This document shows positions 25,466 through 33,226 of a stretch of 64,000 bases of DNA, in pieces. Source of the stretch: Falsihalocynthiibacter sp042445055 (GTDB lineage: Bacteria; Pseudomonadota; Alphaproteobacteria; Rhodobacterales; Rhodobacteraceae); contig NZ_CP170339.1 in NCBI RefSeq assembly GCF_042445055.1, forward strand, positions 2,542,001 to 2,606,000, read 5' to 3'. Positions within the stretch are counted from its first letter, which is position 1. Every line of letters begins with the position of its first letter. Below the pieces are notes generated by a model. That model was not told where the DNA came from, made no database searches, and saw only the letters and a list, made by a program, of their open reading frames with translations. The translations under genes and the position numbers were made by a program.

Positions 25466-26368
25466 TTAGCTAGGGTCTGCCTGAAGCGCGGATGACACCT
25501 CTGCGATTGTGCCCATCATCGACTGAATCCCGCCGCCCGAGAGGTAAAGCGGTGCAGAATCGAGGTAAACGATCTGTCCTGCGGTCCCTGCTTTGGTTCC
25601 TGCAACAAGGGGATTGTCGAGCGTCACAGCCGCAGCTTCGCCGTCTTGGCCGATGGCCGCGCCGCGATCAACTACGAAAATCCAGTCAGGATCAACTTCG
25701 GCGATAAATTCAAATGACACTGCTTCGCCGTGTGTTTCGGCCGTTAGTTCAGGATATGCTTCGGGCAAACCAAGCGTCGTGTGCAACCAGCCAAACCGCG
25801 AGTCATCGCCATAGGCCGAAACTTTTCCGCCGTTTGTCAGCAAAATCAGGACGTCGCCTTTACCATCTGCCGCGCTTTTCGCTCCTTCAACGGCTGCATC
25901 CAAATCTGCGAGCAAGGTCTCGGCTTTACCCTCAAGATCAAAAATCTGGCCATAGGCCAAAACGCGTGATTTAGCTTGGGAAAAGAGATCATCGCCGGAA
26001 ATAGTCATGTCGATTGTTGGCGCGATTTGCGAGAGAGGCTCGACTTGGGTTTGCGAACGCCCACCCGCAACGATCAAATCAGGCGCCATCACAGCCAAAG
26101 CTTCGAAATCCGGTTCAAACAATGTGCCGACGGTTTCTGTACCCTGAAAAGCCTCTGCCAGATATGCGGGAGGAGTAATGTCTGGAACACCAGCAACCTT
26201 GAGGCCAAGCGCCGAAATGTCATCAACCGCGGCAAGATCAAGCGCGACAATTGTTTCCGGCGCGAGCGGCACCGCCACCTGACCTGTCGCGGTTTCCACG
26301 TCAACAGTTTGAGCCAGCGCGAATGTAGGTAGTGCCGTCAGGGCCAGCGTAGCGAAAGTGGTTTTCAT
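25466..26368 (-). CDS. Siderophore-binding periplasmic protein (FatB/CeuE-like)
   Basis: 300 residues with a Sec signal peptide (KTTFATLALTALPTFALAQ, cleavage about residue 20; no lipobox). Two lobes of the class III binding-protein fold: VALDLAAVDDISALGLKVAGVP, then FEALAVMAPDLIVAGGRSQ and SQIAPTIDM, and in the second lobe WLHTTLGLPEAYPELTAETHGEAVSFEFIAE-type spacing. ATG 26368 is preceded by AAGGA; longer upstream frames lack a signal sequence at their start. It heads the iron uptake operon and is divergent from a broken DUF2218 gene across 98 bp that should hold both promoters. Confidence 0.88.
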   Translation of the reverse strand: MKTTFATLALTALPTFALAQTVDVETATGQVAVPLAPETIVALDLAAVDDISALGLKVAGVPDITPPAYLAEAFQGTETVGTLFEPDFEALAVMAPDLIVAGGRSQTQVEPLSQIAPTIDMTISGDDLFSQAKSRVLAYGQIFDLEGKAETLLADLDAAVEGAKSAADGKGDVLILLTNGGKVSAYGDDSRFGWLHTTLGLPEAYPELTAETHGEAVSFEFIAEVDPDWIFVVDRGAAIGQDGEAAAVTLDNPLVAGTKAGTAGQIVYLDSAPLYLSGGGIQSMMGTIAEVSSALQADPS

Positions 26369-26466
26369 GTTGTTCCTTCTCATTTTCTTCGCGATATGAA
26401 TGACTCGACAAAGCCGACTTATTTTGTCAGATACATTTCGTACAGAAATACTCAGGAATAAAAAAG

Positions 26467-26763
26467 ATGCAAACACAATTTTCCGACCAAGGTCGTTTTC
26501 AAACGAAAAGTGCCAGTAAGTACCTCCAACAGCTTTGCAAACACTTTGCCCATAAAATCGAGGTCGAGTTTGATTAGAAGTTCGGAAAAGCCGCCCTTCC
26601 AATGGGCCCCGCGACGTTGACGGCTACGGATGAGGAATTGACGGTCACCATAAGCGCCGACAGCGCGGAAGGGTTGCAACGCGCACGCGGCGTCATCGAA
26701 AGCCACCTTGAACGTTTCGCCTTTAGAGAAAACTTCAAGAATATGGATTGGGCCGAGCAGTAA
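26467..26763 (+). pseudogene. DUF2218 protein gene, interrupted by an in-frame amber codon
   Basis: One frame of 99 codons from ATG 26467 to TAA 26763, broken by TAG at 26575-26577 (codon 37). The start (AS-KYLQQLCKHFAHKIEVEFD), then PMGPATLTATDEELTVTI and SHLERFAFRENF, matches the DUF2218 pattern. DUF2218 genes are commonly found beside siderophore uptake genes. Divergence from the siderophore-binding protein gene fits that role. Function unknown; this copy is probably inactive. Confidence 0.65.
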
Positions 26764-26799
26764 AGCAGGGCCCTATGCGCACCTTGTTCTAAGCAATGA

Positions 26800-27012
26800 C
26801 TGCGTGCTTACAGCCGCGCCGCTCTCGCCGAACAAGCACAGTTCCCCGAATTTCGGGAAGACTATCCGTCATCCATCCGTCGGGTCGCCCAAGCGTTTGG
26901 TCACCGTTTCCTCGCTCTTTGCGAAAGCTTCCCCAAAGGTACGGGCGGCGCGCAAAGAGTAGCCGTGCTCAATCCGGAATATGAAGGCACTTCAGTGGAA
27001 ACCTGTGATTAG
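26800..27012 (+). pseudogene. Coding-like remnant, unknown family
   Basis: A 70-codon frame after an in-frame TGA, ending at TAG 27010, with no start codon. It contains PEFREDYPSSIRRVAQAFGHRFLAL and a C-terminal GTGGAQRVAVLNPEYEG that reads like real protein. It may be the tail of a gene whose 5' part is lost. Confidence 0.3.
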
Positions 27013-27139
27013 TCCGACTGATGCACGCGTTTCGCGATAGGGACATTGCTGACTGAACGATAGTGGGGCAACGCAGCGAATGCGCGGCGCTTCGGTGTTG
27101 CCAACCGTCAAAGCGGACAATCAATCGCCGATTAGCAAC

Positions 27140-28372
27140 CTATGAAGCAGGAGAGCGTAGTGCCGATAATCCGGCATTAGCGTTCAGGAAAAACTGCGAG
27201 AAGATCGGGCTTGCGGCCGCGCCAATGCCTCTTGCGTTGACGCCGATACTACCTGATTTGATGGCTGGCACGATCAAACCGCGGGTATCTTGGTGCACCA
27301 GATATCGCTTGATCCGCGCAACAAGTTCGTCTCGAATTTCTGCTGGGAATGCGCCGTCGATCAGCACGGCTTCGAAATCAATCACAGAACAGACAGAGAG
27401 CGCGGCCTTGGCAAGCTCTTGTGCAGTTTCTCCAATCCATGGCTCGACAAACCGCATCAATGCGCTCCAGTCCTGCGGTTTTCTCCACAGAAGGTCAGCC
27501 TCCATCCCACCTTGTAGGAGGCGCGCTTCGAGCAGGTGAAGTGATGCGACGTCAATGAGTTGGCGGCTCTCCCCCAACGGGCCTGTCGCGCTCATCGAGC
27601 CAAGCGCCCCTGCGTTACCGCGGTTCCCCTCGAATACGGTGCTATTGATAACCACCCCGCCACCGATGAATGAGCCAATGAAAAAATGAGCGTAGTCACG
27701 ATACTCTTTGCCTCGCCCAAACAAATGCTCGGCGCGGCAGGCGGCTGTGGAATCGTTCACAACGAACACTGGAAGGTGCGAAAACTTTTGCACCTCGGAC
27801 GTAAAATCAACATCGCGCCACGATTTGAACTTTTCTGCGGCCTCGCCTTCTAGGTCATTCCATTTCCAAAGCTCAAACGGCGCCGCGATTCCAATTCCGC
27901 AAAGCTTATCCTGTGCCGATTGATCTAGCCGATCAATGATCTTTCCGAAGCCCCGCTCAAGGAACTGAAACACGATTTCAGGGAGGGGATAATCATATGT
28001 CGTGCTGATTTGGTCGCGTGTGTTTCCCGCCAGATCAAGCAGCAGGATATCCGCATTTCGCCGCCCTATTTTCAAACCAACCGACAGGATGCCGTCCGCG
28101 TTGAGCTCCATCGGAATCGAGGGCTTGCCGACCTTTCCGCGCACGGGAGAACCGCGCAGCAATAGGCCCTCTGCCTCAAGCTTTCGCAGGATTGTTGAGA
28201 CCGCAGGAGGTGACAGCCCCATGCGTCTAGCGAGGTCGCTTCCAGGCAAGGCACCTTGGCGCTGAAGTATCGATAGAAGCAGGCGTTCGTTATAGTCGCG
28301 AACCCCACGCTGGTTCACGCCTCCACTCAAATCTCTGATCCGCCCGCCATCCATGCGATCGACCATACTCAC
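27140..28372 (-). CDS. frcR: ROK-family transcriptional regulator of the fructose (frc) operon
   Basis: 410 residues. An N-terminal winged helix (about 25-90: NERLLLSILQRQGALPGSDLARRMGLSPPAVSTILRKLEAEGLL) is joined to a ROK sugar-kinase-like domain (GIGIAAPFELWKW, FVVNDSTAACRAEHLFGRG, FFIGSFIGGGVVI, GNRGNAGALGSM). The usual ROK zinc cluster CxCGxxGC is not seen after the GNAGALG motif, so metal binding may be lost. It is divergent from frcBCAK, the arrangement known for FrcR in rhizobia, and probably represses that operon. MSMVDRMDGG gives two or more possible starts; the first is used. Confidence 0.85.
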   Translation of the reverse strand: MSMVDRMDGGRIRDLSGGVNQRGVRDYNERLLLSILQRQGALPGSDLARRMGLSPPAVSTILRKLEAEGLLLRGSPVRGKVGKPSIPMELNADGILSVGLKIGRRNADILLLDLAGNTRDQISTTYDYPLPEIVFQFLERGFGKIIDRLDQSAQDKLCGIGIAAPFELWKWNDLEGEAAEKFKSWRDVDFTSEVQKFSHLPVFVVNDSTAACRAEHLFGRGKEYRDYAHFFIGSFIGGGVVINSTVFEGNRGNAGALGSMSATGPLGESRQLIDVASLHLLEARLLQGGMEADLLWRKPQDWSALMRFVEPWIGETAQELAKAALSVCSVIDFEAVLIDGAFPAEIRDELVARIKRYLVHQDTRGLIVPAIKSGSIGVNARGIGAAASPIFSQFFLNANAGLSALRSPAS

Positions 28373-28411
28373 CTCCCTAATTGATGGGAAGATAGTGCCG
28401 GCCCATTAATT

Positions 28412-28436
28412 AATAAAGTTAATTTATTTATTGACT
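28412..28436 (+). promoter_or_regulatory. Putative FrcR operator and -35 of the frc promoter
   Basis: Inverted repeat AATAAA (28412-28417)/TTTATT (28423-28428) in a very AT-rich stretch between frcR and frcB. TTGACT (28431-28436), a possible -35, follows immediately. ROK regulators bind AT-rich palindromes of this kind. It is 178 bp wide between the genes, so both promoters must lie here. Confidence 0.45.
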
Positions 28437-28550
28437 TGAAATCCAGAATCATCGTTACCTAACGACAACTTGTTGCAGGAGGAGAGTGACAAGTTCGGCG
28501 CGCCACTTTGTGGATTGCGTCGAAACACGTTGATTTAATGGGAGGAAACC

Positions 28551-29564
28551 ATGAAGAAGCTTCTAGCGACATCTGCTATTGCGATGAGCACACTCGCGGG
28601 CGCTGCGTCTGCTGACGACATCAGTGCTTGCCTAATCACTAAGACCGACACCAATCCATTCTTCGTTAAAATGCGCGAAGGTGCAGAAGCCAAAGCATCA
28701 GAGCTAGGCATCAGCCTGAGCAGTTTTGCGGGCAAAGTGGACGGTGACCACGAAACACAAGTCGCCGCGATTGAAACCTGCATCGCCAATGGCGCCAAAG
28801 GGATTTTGCTCACGGCGTCCGACACAAGCTCCATCGTACCAGCAGTGCAGCAAGCACGTGATGCGGGCCTTGTTGTGATCGCATTGGACACACCACTCGA
28901 GCCGATTGATTCCGCCGACATGACATTCGCAACCGACAATTTCCTTGCGGGAGAGTTGATCGGTCAATGGGCCGCTGCAACGCTGGGTGATGCCGCCGCT
29001 GACGCCAAGATCGCTATGCTTGACCTTGCTGTGAGCCAACCGACCGTTGGAGTTCTACGTGACCAAGGTTTCTTGCAAGGCTTTGGCATTGATCTGGGTG
29101 ACCCGAACAAGTGGGGCGACGAAACAGATCCGCGCATCGTCGGGAACGATGTGACTGCGGGCAACGAAGAAGGTGGCCGCAAGGCGATGGAGAACCTTCT
29201 CGCCAAAGATCCGATGATTAACGTTGTTTATACCATCAACGAACCAGCTGCAGCAGGTGCCTATGAGGCTCTCAAGTCAATTGGTCGCGAAAATGACGTT
29301 TTGATCGTTTCTGTTGACGGCGGCTGCCCCGGTGTAGCTAATGTGAAGGAAGGCATCATTGGAGCAACCTCGCAGCAGTATCCGCTGTTGATGGCATCCA
29401 AAGGCATCGAAGCCATTGCTGCTTGGGCAAATGACGGCACCAAGCCGGCCGCCACCGAAGGCAAAGATTTCTTCGATACTGGCGTTGCTTTGGTAACCGA
29501 CAATCCGGTCGACGGCGTTGACAGCATAGACACAACCGAAGGCACGGACCTCTGCTGGGGTTAA
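28551..29564 (+). CDS. frcB: Fructose ABC transporter, periplasmic binding protein
   Basis: 337 residues. A signal peptide (KKLLATSAIAMSTLAGAASA, cleavage about 21) is followed by a ribose-type class I binding fold: SACLITKTDTNPFFVKMREG, GDHETQVAAIETCIANGAKGILLTASDTSSI, VVIALDTPLEP and VLIVSVDGGCPGVANVKEG. GGGAGG lies just before the ATG. It is first in frcBCAK; a 9-bp hairpin follows, which would help the binding protein be made in excess. The fructose assignment rests on the gene order with frcA, frcC, frcK and frcR; ribose or mannose may also be bound. Confidence 0.88.
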   Translation: MKKLLATSAIAMSTLAGAASADDISACLITKTDTNPFFVKMREGAEAKASELGISLSSFAGKVDGDHETQVAAIETCIANGAKGILLTASDTSSIVPAVQQARDAGLVVIALDTPLEPIDSADMTFATDNFLAGELIGQWAAATLGDAAADAKIAMLDLAVSQPTVGVLRDQGFLQGFGIDLGDPNKWGDETDPRIVGNDVTAGNEEGGRKAMENLLAKDPMINVVYTINEPAAAGAYEALKSIGRENDVLIVSVDGGCPGVANVKEGIIGATSQQYPLLMASKGIEAIAAWANDGTKPAATEGKDFFDTGVALVTDNPVDGVDSIDTTEGTDLCWG

Positions 29565-29594
29565 GCCAACGACGCAACTGACCACTAATTTCGA

Positions 29595-29622
29595 GAAGAG
29601 GCAGGCCAGCGCTTGCCTCTTC
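29595..29622 (+). other. Intercistronic stem-loop between frcB and frcC
   Basis: Perfect 9-bp inverted repeat GAAGAGGCA (29595-29603)/TGCCTCTTC (29614-29622), without a T tract. Hairpins in this place typically protect the binding-protein mRNA from 3' decay. Confidence 0.6.
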
Positions 29623-29660
29623 CATAATAACAGCTTTGGGCAAAATTTGGTGGAGGCCCC

Positions 29661-30719
29661 ATGACCACACCCAACATAACAACAACCGAAACTTCGGATT
29701 CGGCATCGCAGATCGCGACATTTGAGCACGATAGAGGCTTCATCTCTAGATTTCACCATGCCCTGCATACGACGCCCGCGCTTGTACCGCTGATCGTACT
29801 GGTTGCCGCCATTGCTATTTTCGGCATTCTTCTGGGCAGCAAGTTTTTCTCGCCCTTCGCTTTAACACTGATCCTGCAACAGGTTCAGATCGTCGGCATC
29901 GTGGCCGCGGCCCAATCCTTGGTTATTCTGACCGCGGGCATTGATCTAAGCGTCGGCGCGATTGCGGTTATTTCGTCCGTCGTGATGGGACAGTTCACGT
30001 TTCGCTATGGGCTGCCACCCGCGGTTGCGGTGTTCTGCGGACTGGCGTTCGGCACGGCAATCGGTGCGGTAAATGGCTGGCTTGTGGCACGTATGAAATT
30101 GCCGCCATTCATCGTGACACTCGGAATGTGGCAGATCGTTTTGGCCGCCAACTTCCTATATTCGGCGAACGAAACAATTCGATCACAAGACATCGCCGCC
30201 GAAGCGCCGTTGCTGCAGCTTCTCGGCTACAAATTCAAGATCGGCGGTGCCGTGTTTACCGTCGGCGTCGTATTCCTCGTTGCTCTTGTGCTGTTCCTTG
30301 CATACGTCTTGAAACACACCGCGTGGGGGCGACACGTCTATGCCGTCGGAGATGACCCCGAAGCTGCTGAACTCTCGGGGGTTAACGTCAAGCGCACGCT
30401 TATTTCCGTTTACGCAATTGCAGGCTTGATTTGTGCGTTTGCAGGCTGGGCATTAATCGGGCGCATCGGATCGGTTTCGCCAACCTCTGGACAACTCCTG
30501 AACATCGAAAGCATCACGGCCGTCGTGATTGGTGGCATCTCTCTGTTTGGTGGGCGCGGCTCTATTTTGGGGACTTTCTTTGGCGCCTTGATCGTTGGCG
30601 TTTTCACGCTGGGGCTACGGCTTGCAGGTGCGGATGCACAATGGACATTCCTACTCATCGGCGCACTCATCATCGCGGCGGTGGCAGTGGATCAATGGAT
30701 CAGAAAGGTAGCAGCGTAA
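29661..30719 (+). CDS. frcC: Fructose ABC transporter, permease
   Basis: 352 residues of the RbsC/BPD_transp_2 family with about ten membrane helices. Landmarks: TAGIDLSVGAIAVISSVVMGQ, MKLPPFIVTLGMWQIV, VNVKRTLISVYAIAGLICAFAG and ITAVVIGGISLFGGRGSILG (EAA-like loop for the ATPase). The first 35 residues are cytoplasmic and polar. TAATG overlap with frcA. Confidence 0.9.
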   Translation: MTTPNITTTETSDSASQIATFEHDRGFISRFHHALHTTPALVPLIVLVAAIAIFGILLGSKFFSPFALTLILQQVQIVGIVAAAQSLVILTAGIDLSVGAIAVISSVVMGQFTFRYGLPPAVAVFCGLAFGTAIGAVNGWLVARMKLPPFIVTLGMWQIVLAANFLYSANETIRSQDIAAEAPLLQLLGYKFKIGGAVFTVGVVFLVALVLFLAYVLKHTAWGRHVYAVGDDPEAAELSGVNVKRTLISVYAIAGLICAFAGWALIGRIGSVSPTSGQLLNIESITAVVIGGISLFGGRGSILGTFFGALIVGVFTLGLRLAGADAQWTFLLIGALIIAAVAVDQWIRKVAA

Positions 30720-31489
30720 TGGAACCGATTTTAAAAGGCCGTGGATTGGTCAAACGCTATGGTAAAGTGACCGCTCTGGATAACTGTGACTTTGATCTAA
30801 TGCCCGGCGAAATACTGGCGGTGATCGGCGATAATGGTGCGGGCAAAAGCTCACTCATCAAGGCGGTTTCCGGCGCGGTCATTCCCGACGAAGGAACCGT
30901 GACGCTAGAGGGGAAGCAGGTTCGCTTTTCCTCACCAATCGAGGCACGCGAGGCGGGGATCGAAACCGTTTATCAAACGCTGGCCATGTCCCCTGCCCTG
31001 TCGATCGCGGACAACATGTTCATGGGGCGCGAATTGCGCAAGCCGGGCTTTCGCGGTTCGATCCTTCGCCAACTTGATCGCCCAGCTATGGAGAAGATCG
31101 CCCGCGACAAACTTACGGAACTTGGGCTGATGACAATCCAGAATATCAACCAAGCCGTCGAAACCCTATCTGGCGGCCAACGCCAAGGCGTCGCCGTTGC
31201 ACGTGCGGCAGCGTTTGGGTCCAAGGTGATAATATTGGACGAACCAACTGCGGCCCTCGGAGTAAAGGAAAGCCGTAAGGTTCTTGAGCTCATTCAGGAC
31301 GTCAAATCTCGCGGAATTCCGATCATCCTCATCAGCCACAACATGCCGCATGTGTTTGAAGTTGCAGACAGAATTCACGTTCATCGGCTTGGAAAACGAC
31401 TATGTGTGATTGACCCGAGGGATTACACAATGTCGGATGCGGTTGCCTTTATGACGGGCGCCAAAGAAGCACCAACCGAGGCTGCATAG
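30719..31489 (+). CDS. frcA: Fructose ABC transporter, ATP-binding protein
   Basis: 256 residues, a single ABC domain (most ribose-type ATPases have two, but FrcA-type proteins have one). Walker A GDNGAGKSS, signature LSGGQRQGVAVARAAAFG, Walker B VIILDEPTAALG, switch ILISHN. The start ATG lies in the TAATG shared with frcC; a frame extending further upstream runs through frcC and is not used. Its stop overlaps the GTG of frcK (TAGTG). Confidence 0.92.
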   Translation: MEPILKGRGLVKRYGKVTALDNCDFDLMPGEILAVIGDNGAGKSSLIKAVSGAVIPDEGTVTLEGKQVRFSSPIEAREAGIETVYQTLAMSPALSIADNMFMGRELRKPGFRGSILRQLDRPAMEKIARDKLTELGLMTIQNINQAVETLSGGQRQGVAVARAAAFGSKVIILDEPTAALGVKESRKVLELIQDVKSRGIPIILISHNMPHVFEVADRIHVHRLGKRLCVIDPRDYTMSDAVAFMTGAKEAPTEAA

Positions 31490-32112
31490 TGACCCTCGTC
31501 ACGAATGTCGAAGCGCTGGTGGATTTGATCGAAGCCACTCCAAGAGAACACCACCGCAAAATTATCGCGCTCGCGGGACCACCCGCGAGCGGCAAATCGA
31601 CGTTGGCAGAACGACTTGTCGAAAAGTTCAACACTGGGGCGCAGGTCGTACCCATGGATGGCTTTCACCTCAGCAACGAAATTCTCGCCTCTCGCGGCCA
31701 CTTAGCGCGAAAAGGTGCTCCCCATACCTTCGATGCCGATGGGTTCATATCTCTCGTTTCGCGCCTTCGGAATGAACCAGAAGTCTACTATCCCGTTTTT
31801 GACCGAAGCATCGAAACCGCCATTGCCGGTGCGGGTTTTGTATCAAAATCCTGCGATACGGTCATCGTTGAGGGTAACTACCTTTTGCGGGACTGCGCGC
31901 CGTGGCGTGATCTAGTGCCGCTTTGGGACGCGTCGGTATTCCTCGACATCCCGACAAACATCCTTGAAAAGCGATTGATCCAAAGGTGGATTGACCACGG
32001 CTTTTCGCCAAAACAAGCGCAGACCCGCGCAGAGCAAAACGACCTTCCCAATGCGCGGCAGGTGCAGGAACAAAGCCTTGAGAGCTCGCATATTTTCAGA
32101 CCCGTTATTTAA
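31489..32112 (+). CDS. frcK: Fructose kinase-like P-loop protein
   Basis: 207 residues of the uridine-kinase/pantothenate-kinase-like P-loop family. P-loop AGPPASGKST (about residues 30-39), then VVPMDGFHLSNE, PHTFDADGFISLVSRL, VYYPVFDRSIE, VIVEGNYLL and the Arg-rich lid KRLIQRWIDHG. In rhizobial frc loci the fourth gene, frcK, encodes a fructose kinase of this family; the assignment here rests on synteny. GTG start overlaps frcA by one base. Confidence 0.85.
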   Translation: MTLVTNVEALVDLIEATPREHHRKIIALAGPPASGKSTLAERLVEKFNTGAQVVPMDGFHLSNEILASRGHLARKGAPHTFDADGFISLVSRLRNEPEVYYPVFDRSIETAIAGAGFVSKSCDTVIVEGNYLLRDCAPWRDLVPLWDASVFLDIPTNILEKRLIQRWIDHGFSPKQAQTRAEQNDLPNARQVQEQSLESSHIFRPVI

Positions 32113-32166
32113 CATGTGCCGCTCTCGTAGCCTTGTGCCTTTGGTTCGTGTTTGCGAAAAGGCTGT

Positions 32167-32850
32167 ATGGAAACAGACCAAACACTGACCGGCCGACGGC
32201 TCGTCCGCACGGACATCGAGCAGCTTTGCAGAGCCGATCAAACAGCAACGATTGAAAACTGTGATTTGTCCGATCAAGACCTTGCAAAATTGGACTTGTC
32301 GCGCTGGCAATTCACGGGATGCAACCTCGCGCGCGCGTCATTTAATGGCGCCACACTCGACGAAGCCAGCTTTACCAATTGCCGCGCATCAGCGACCACC
32401 TTCATCGGAGCCAGCCTTTCAGAGGCCATAATAAAGGACGGCGACTACAGCAATGTTAATCTACGCGGCGCGACATTAACCTCTTTGAATATAAGCGATT
32501 GCAAGATGACCGGCGCGGATTTCACTGACGCCCGCACGCTCGACCTGCAACTAAAGTCTGTGCTCCTTGTGCTTGCGATTATGCCGAAGGTCTCGTTTTG
32601 CAAAACGCATCTAGAAGGGGTGGATTTCAGCGAGGCCGACCTGAGAGGATGTGATTTTCGCGATGCGACACTTGACGACTGCTCCCTTCGTGACGCGAAT
32701 CTACCCGAGTGCCTTTTTCAAGGCGCCGACCTCCGCGGCGCGGACTTGGGTGGCGTTCGGCTCACCGATGCGCAAAGTTATAAGGGCGCGATTATTTCCA
32801 AACGTCAGGCCGCCGACCTACTTGGGCAGTTAGGGCTAAGAGTTCTGTAG
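32167..32850 (+). CDS. Pentapeptide-repeat protein, Qnr-like in size and layout
   Basis: 227 residues with pentapeptide repeats A(D/N)LxX through almost the whole length: LARASFNGATLDEASFTNC, then after a break the block FSEADLRGCDFRDATLDDCS and LFQGADLRGADLGGV. A hydrophobic interruption near 125-140 (LQLKSVLLVLAIMP) parts two coils, and the C-terminus (KGAIISKRQAADLLGQLGLRVL) resembles the dimerisation tail of Qnr-type DNA-gyrase-protecting proteins (about 218 residues). Quinolone resistance cannot be inferred. ATG 32167 has AAAAGG upstream. Confidence 0.75.
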   Translation: METDQTLTGRRLVRTDIEQLCRADQTATIENCDLSDQDLAKLDLSRWQFTGCNLARASFNGATLDEASFTNCRASATTFIGASLSEAIIKDGDYSNVNLRGATLTSLNISDCKMTGADFTDARTLDLQLKSVLLVLAIMPKVSFCKTHLEGVDFSEADLRGCDFRDATLDDCSLRDANLPECLFQGADLRGADLGGVRLTDAQSYKGAIISKRQAADLLGQLGLRVL

Positions 32851-32958
32851 CATTGGAGAACAGTCACTCCGAGTCGGTCTGAGGATTGGTAGACTCGACA
32901 ACCAGAAGAGCTAGGCAGCCTATCTAGGGTAGGTCACTACTAGATATTCAGGGAATTG

Positions 32959-33035
32959 TGGTAGCGGAGGAGGGACTTGAACCCCCGACACGCGGATTAT
33001 GATTCCGCTGCTCTAACCACCTGAGCTACTCCGCC
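32959..33035 (-). tRNA. tRNA-Met (CAT), elongator type, with encoded CCA
   Basis: On the minus strand the acceptor GGCGGAG pairs with CTCCGCT (one G-T pair), the D arm is AGCTCAGGTGGTTAGAGC-like, the anticodon stem GCGGA/TCCGC encloses ATCATAA (anticodon CAT), and the T arm is GGGGGTTCAAGTCCCTC-like; A73 and CCA are encoded. A paired first base pair argues against initiator tRNA. Confidence 0.9.
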
Positions 33036-33226
33036 ACGTTGAGCGCTGTTTAGGTAAATGGATTAGGAAGGTCAAGCGATGAAATGAACAAAAGTTTGAA
33101 TATTGCTTCATTCTGGATCGGCATCCCTCGTTAGGCTGATCGGAGCGGAATATGATTGGCCATCTTCACCCAAATTCCCGCCCCTATTTGACTACAAATG
33201 AGCTATTCCGATCAGGTTCTTATCTA

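Noticed and set aside
6502..26577. Reassignment of TAG, suggested by two in-frame amber codons
   Set aside because: Several intact genes here end in TAG (KpsE-like, LLM oxidoreductase, rhomboid, frcA, rimK), so TAG is a working stop.
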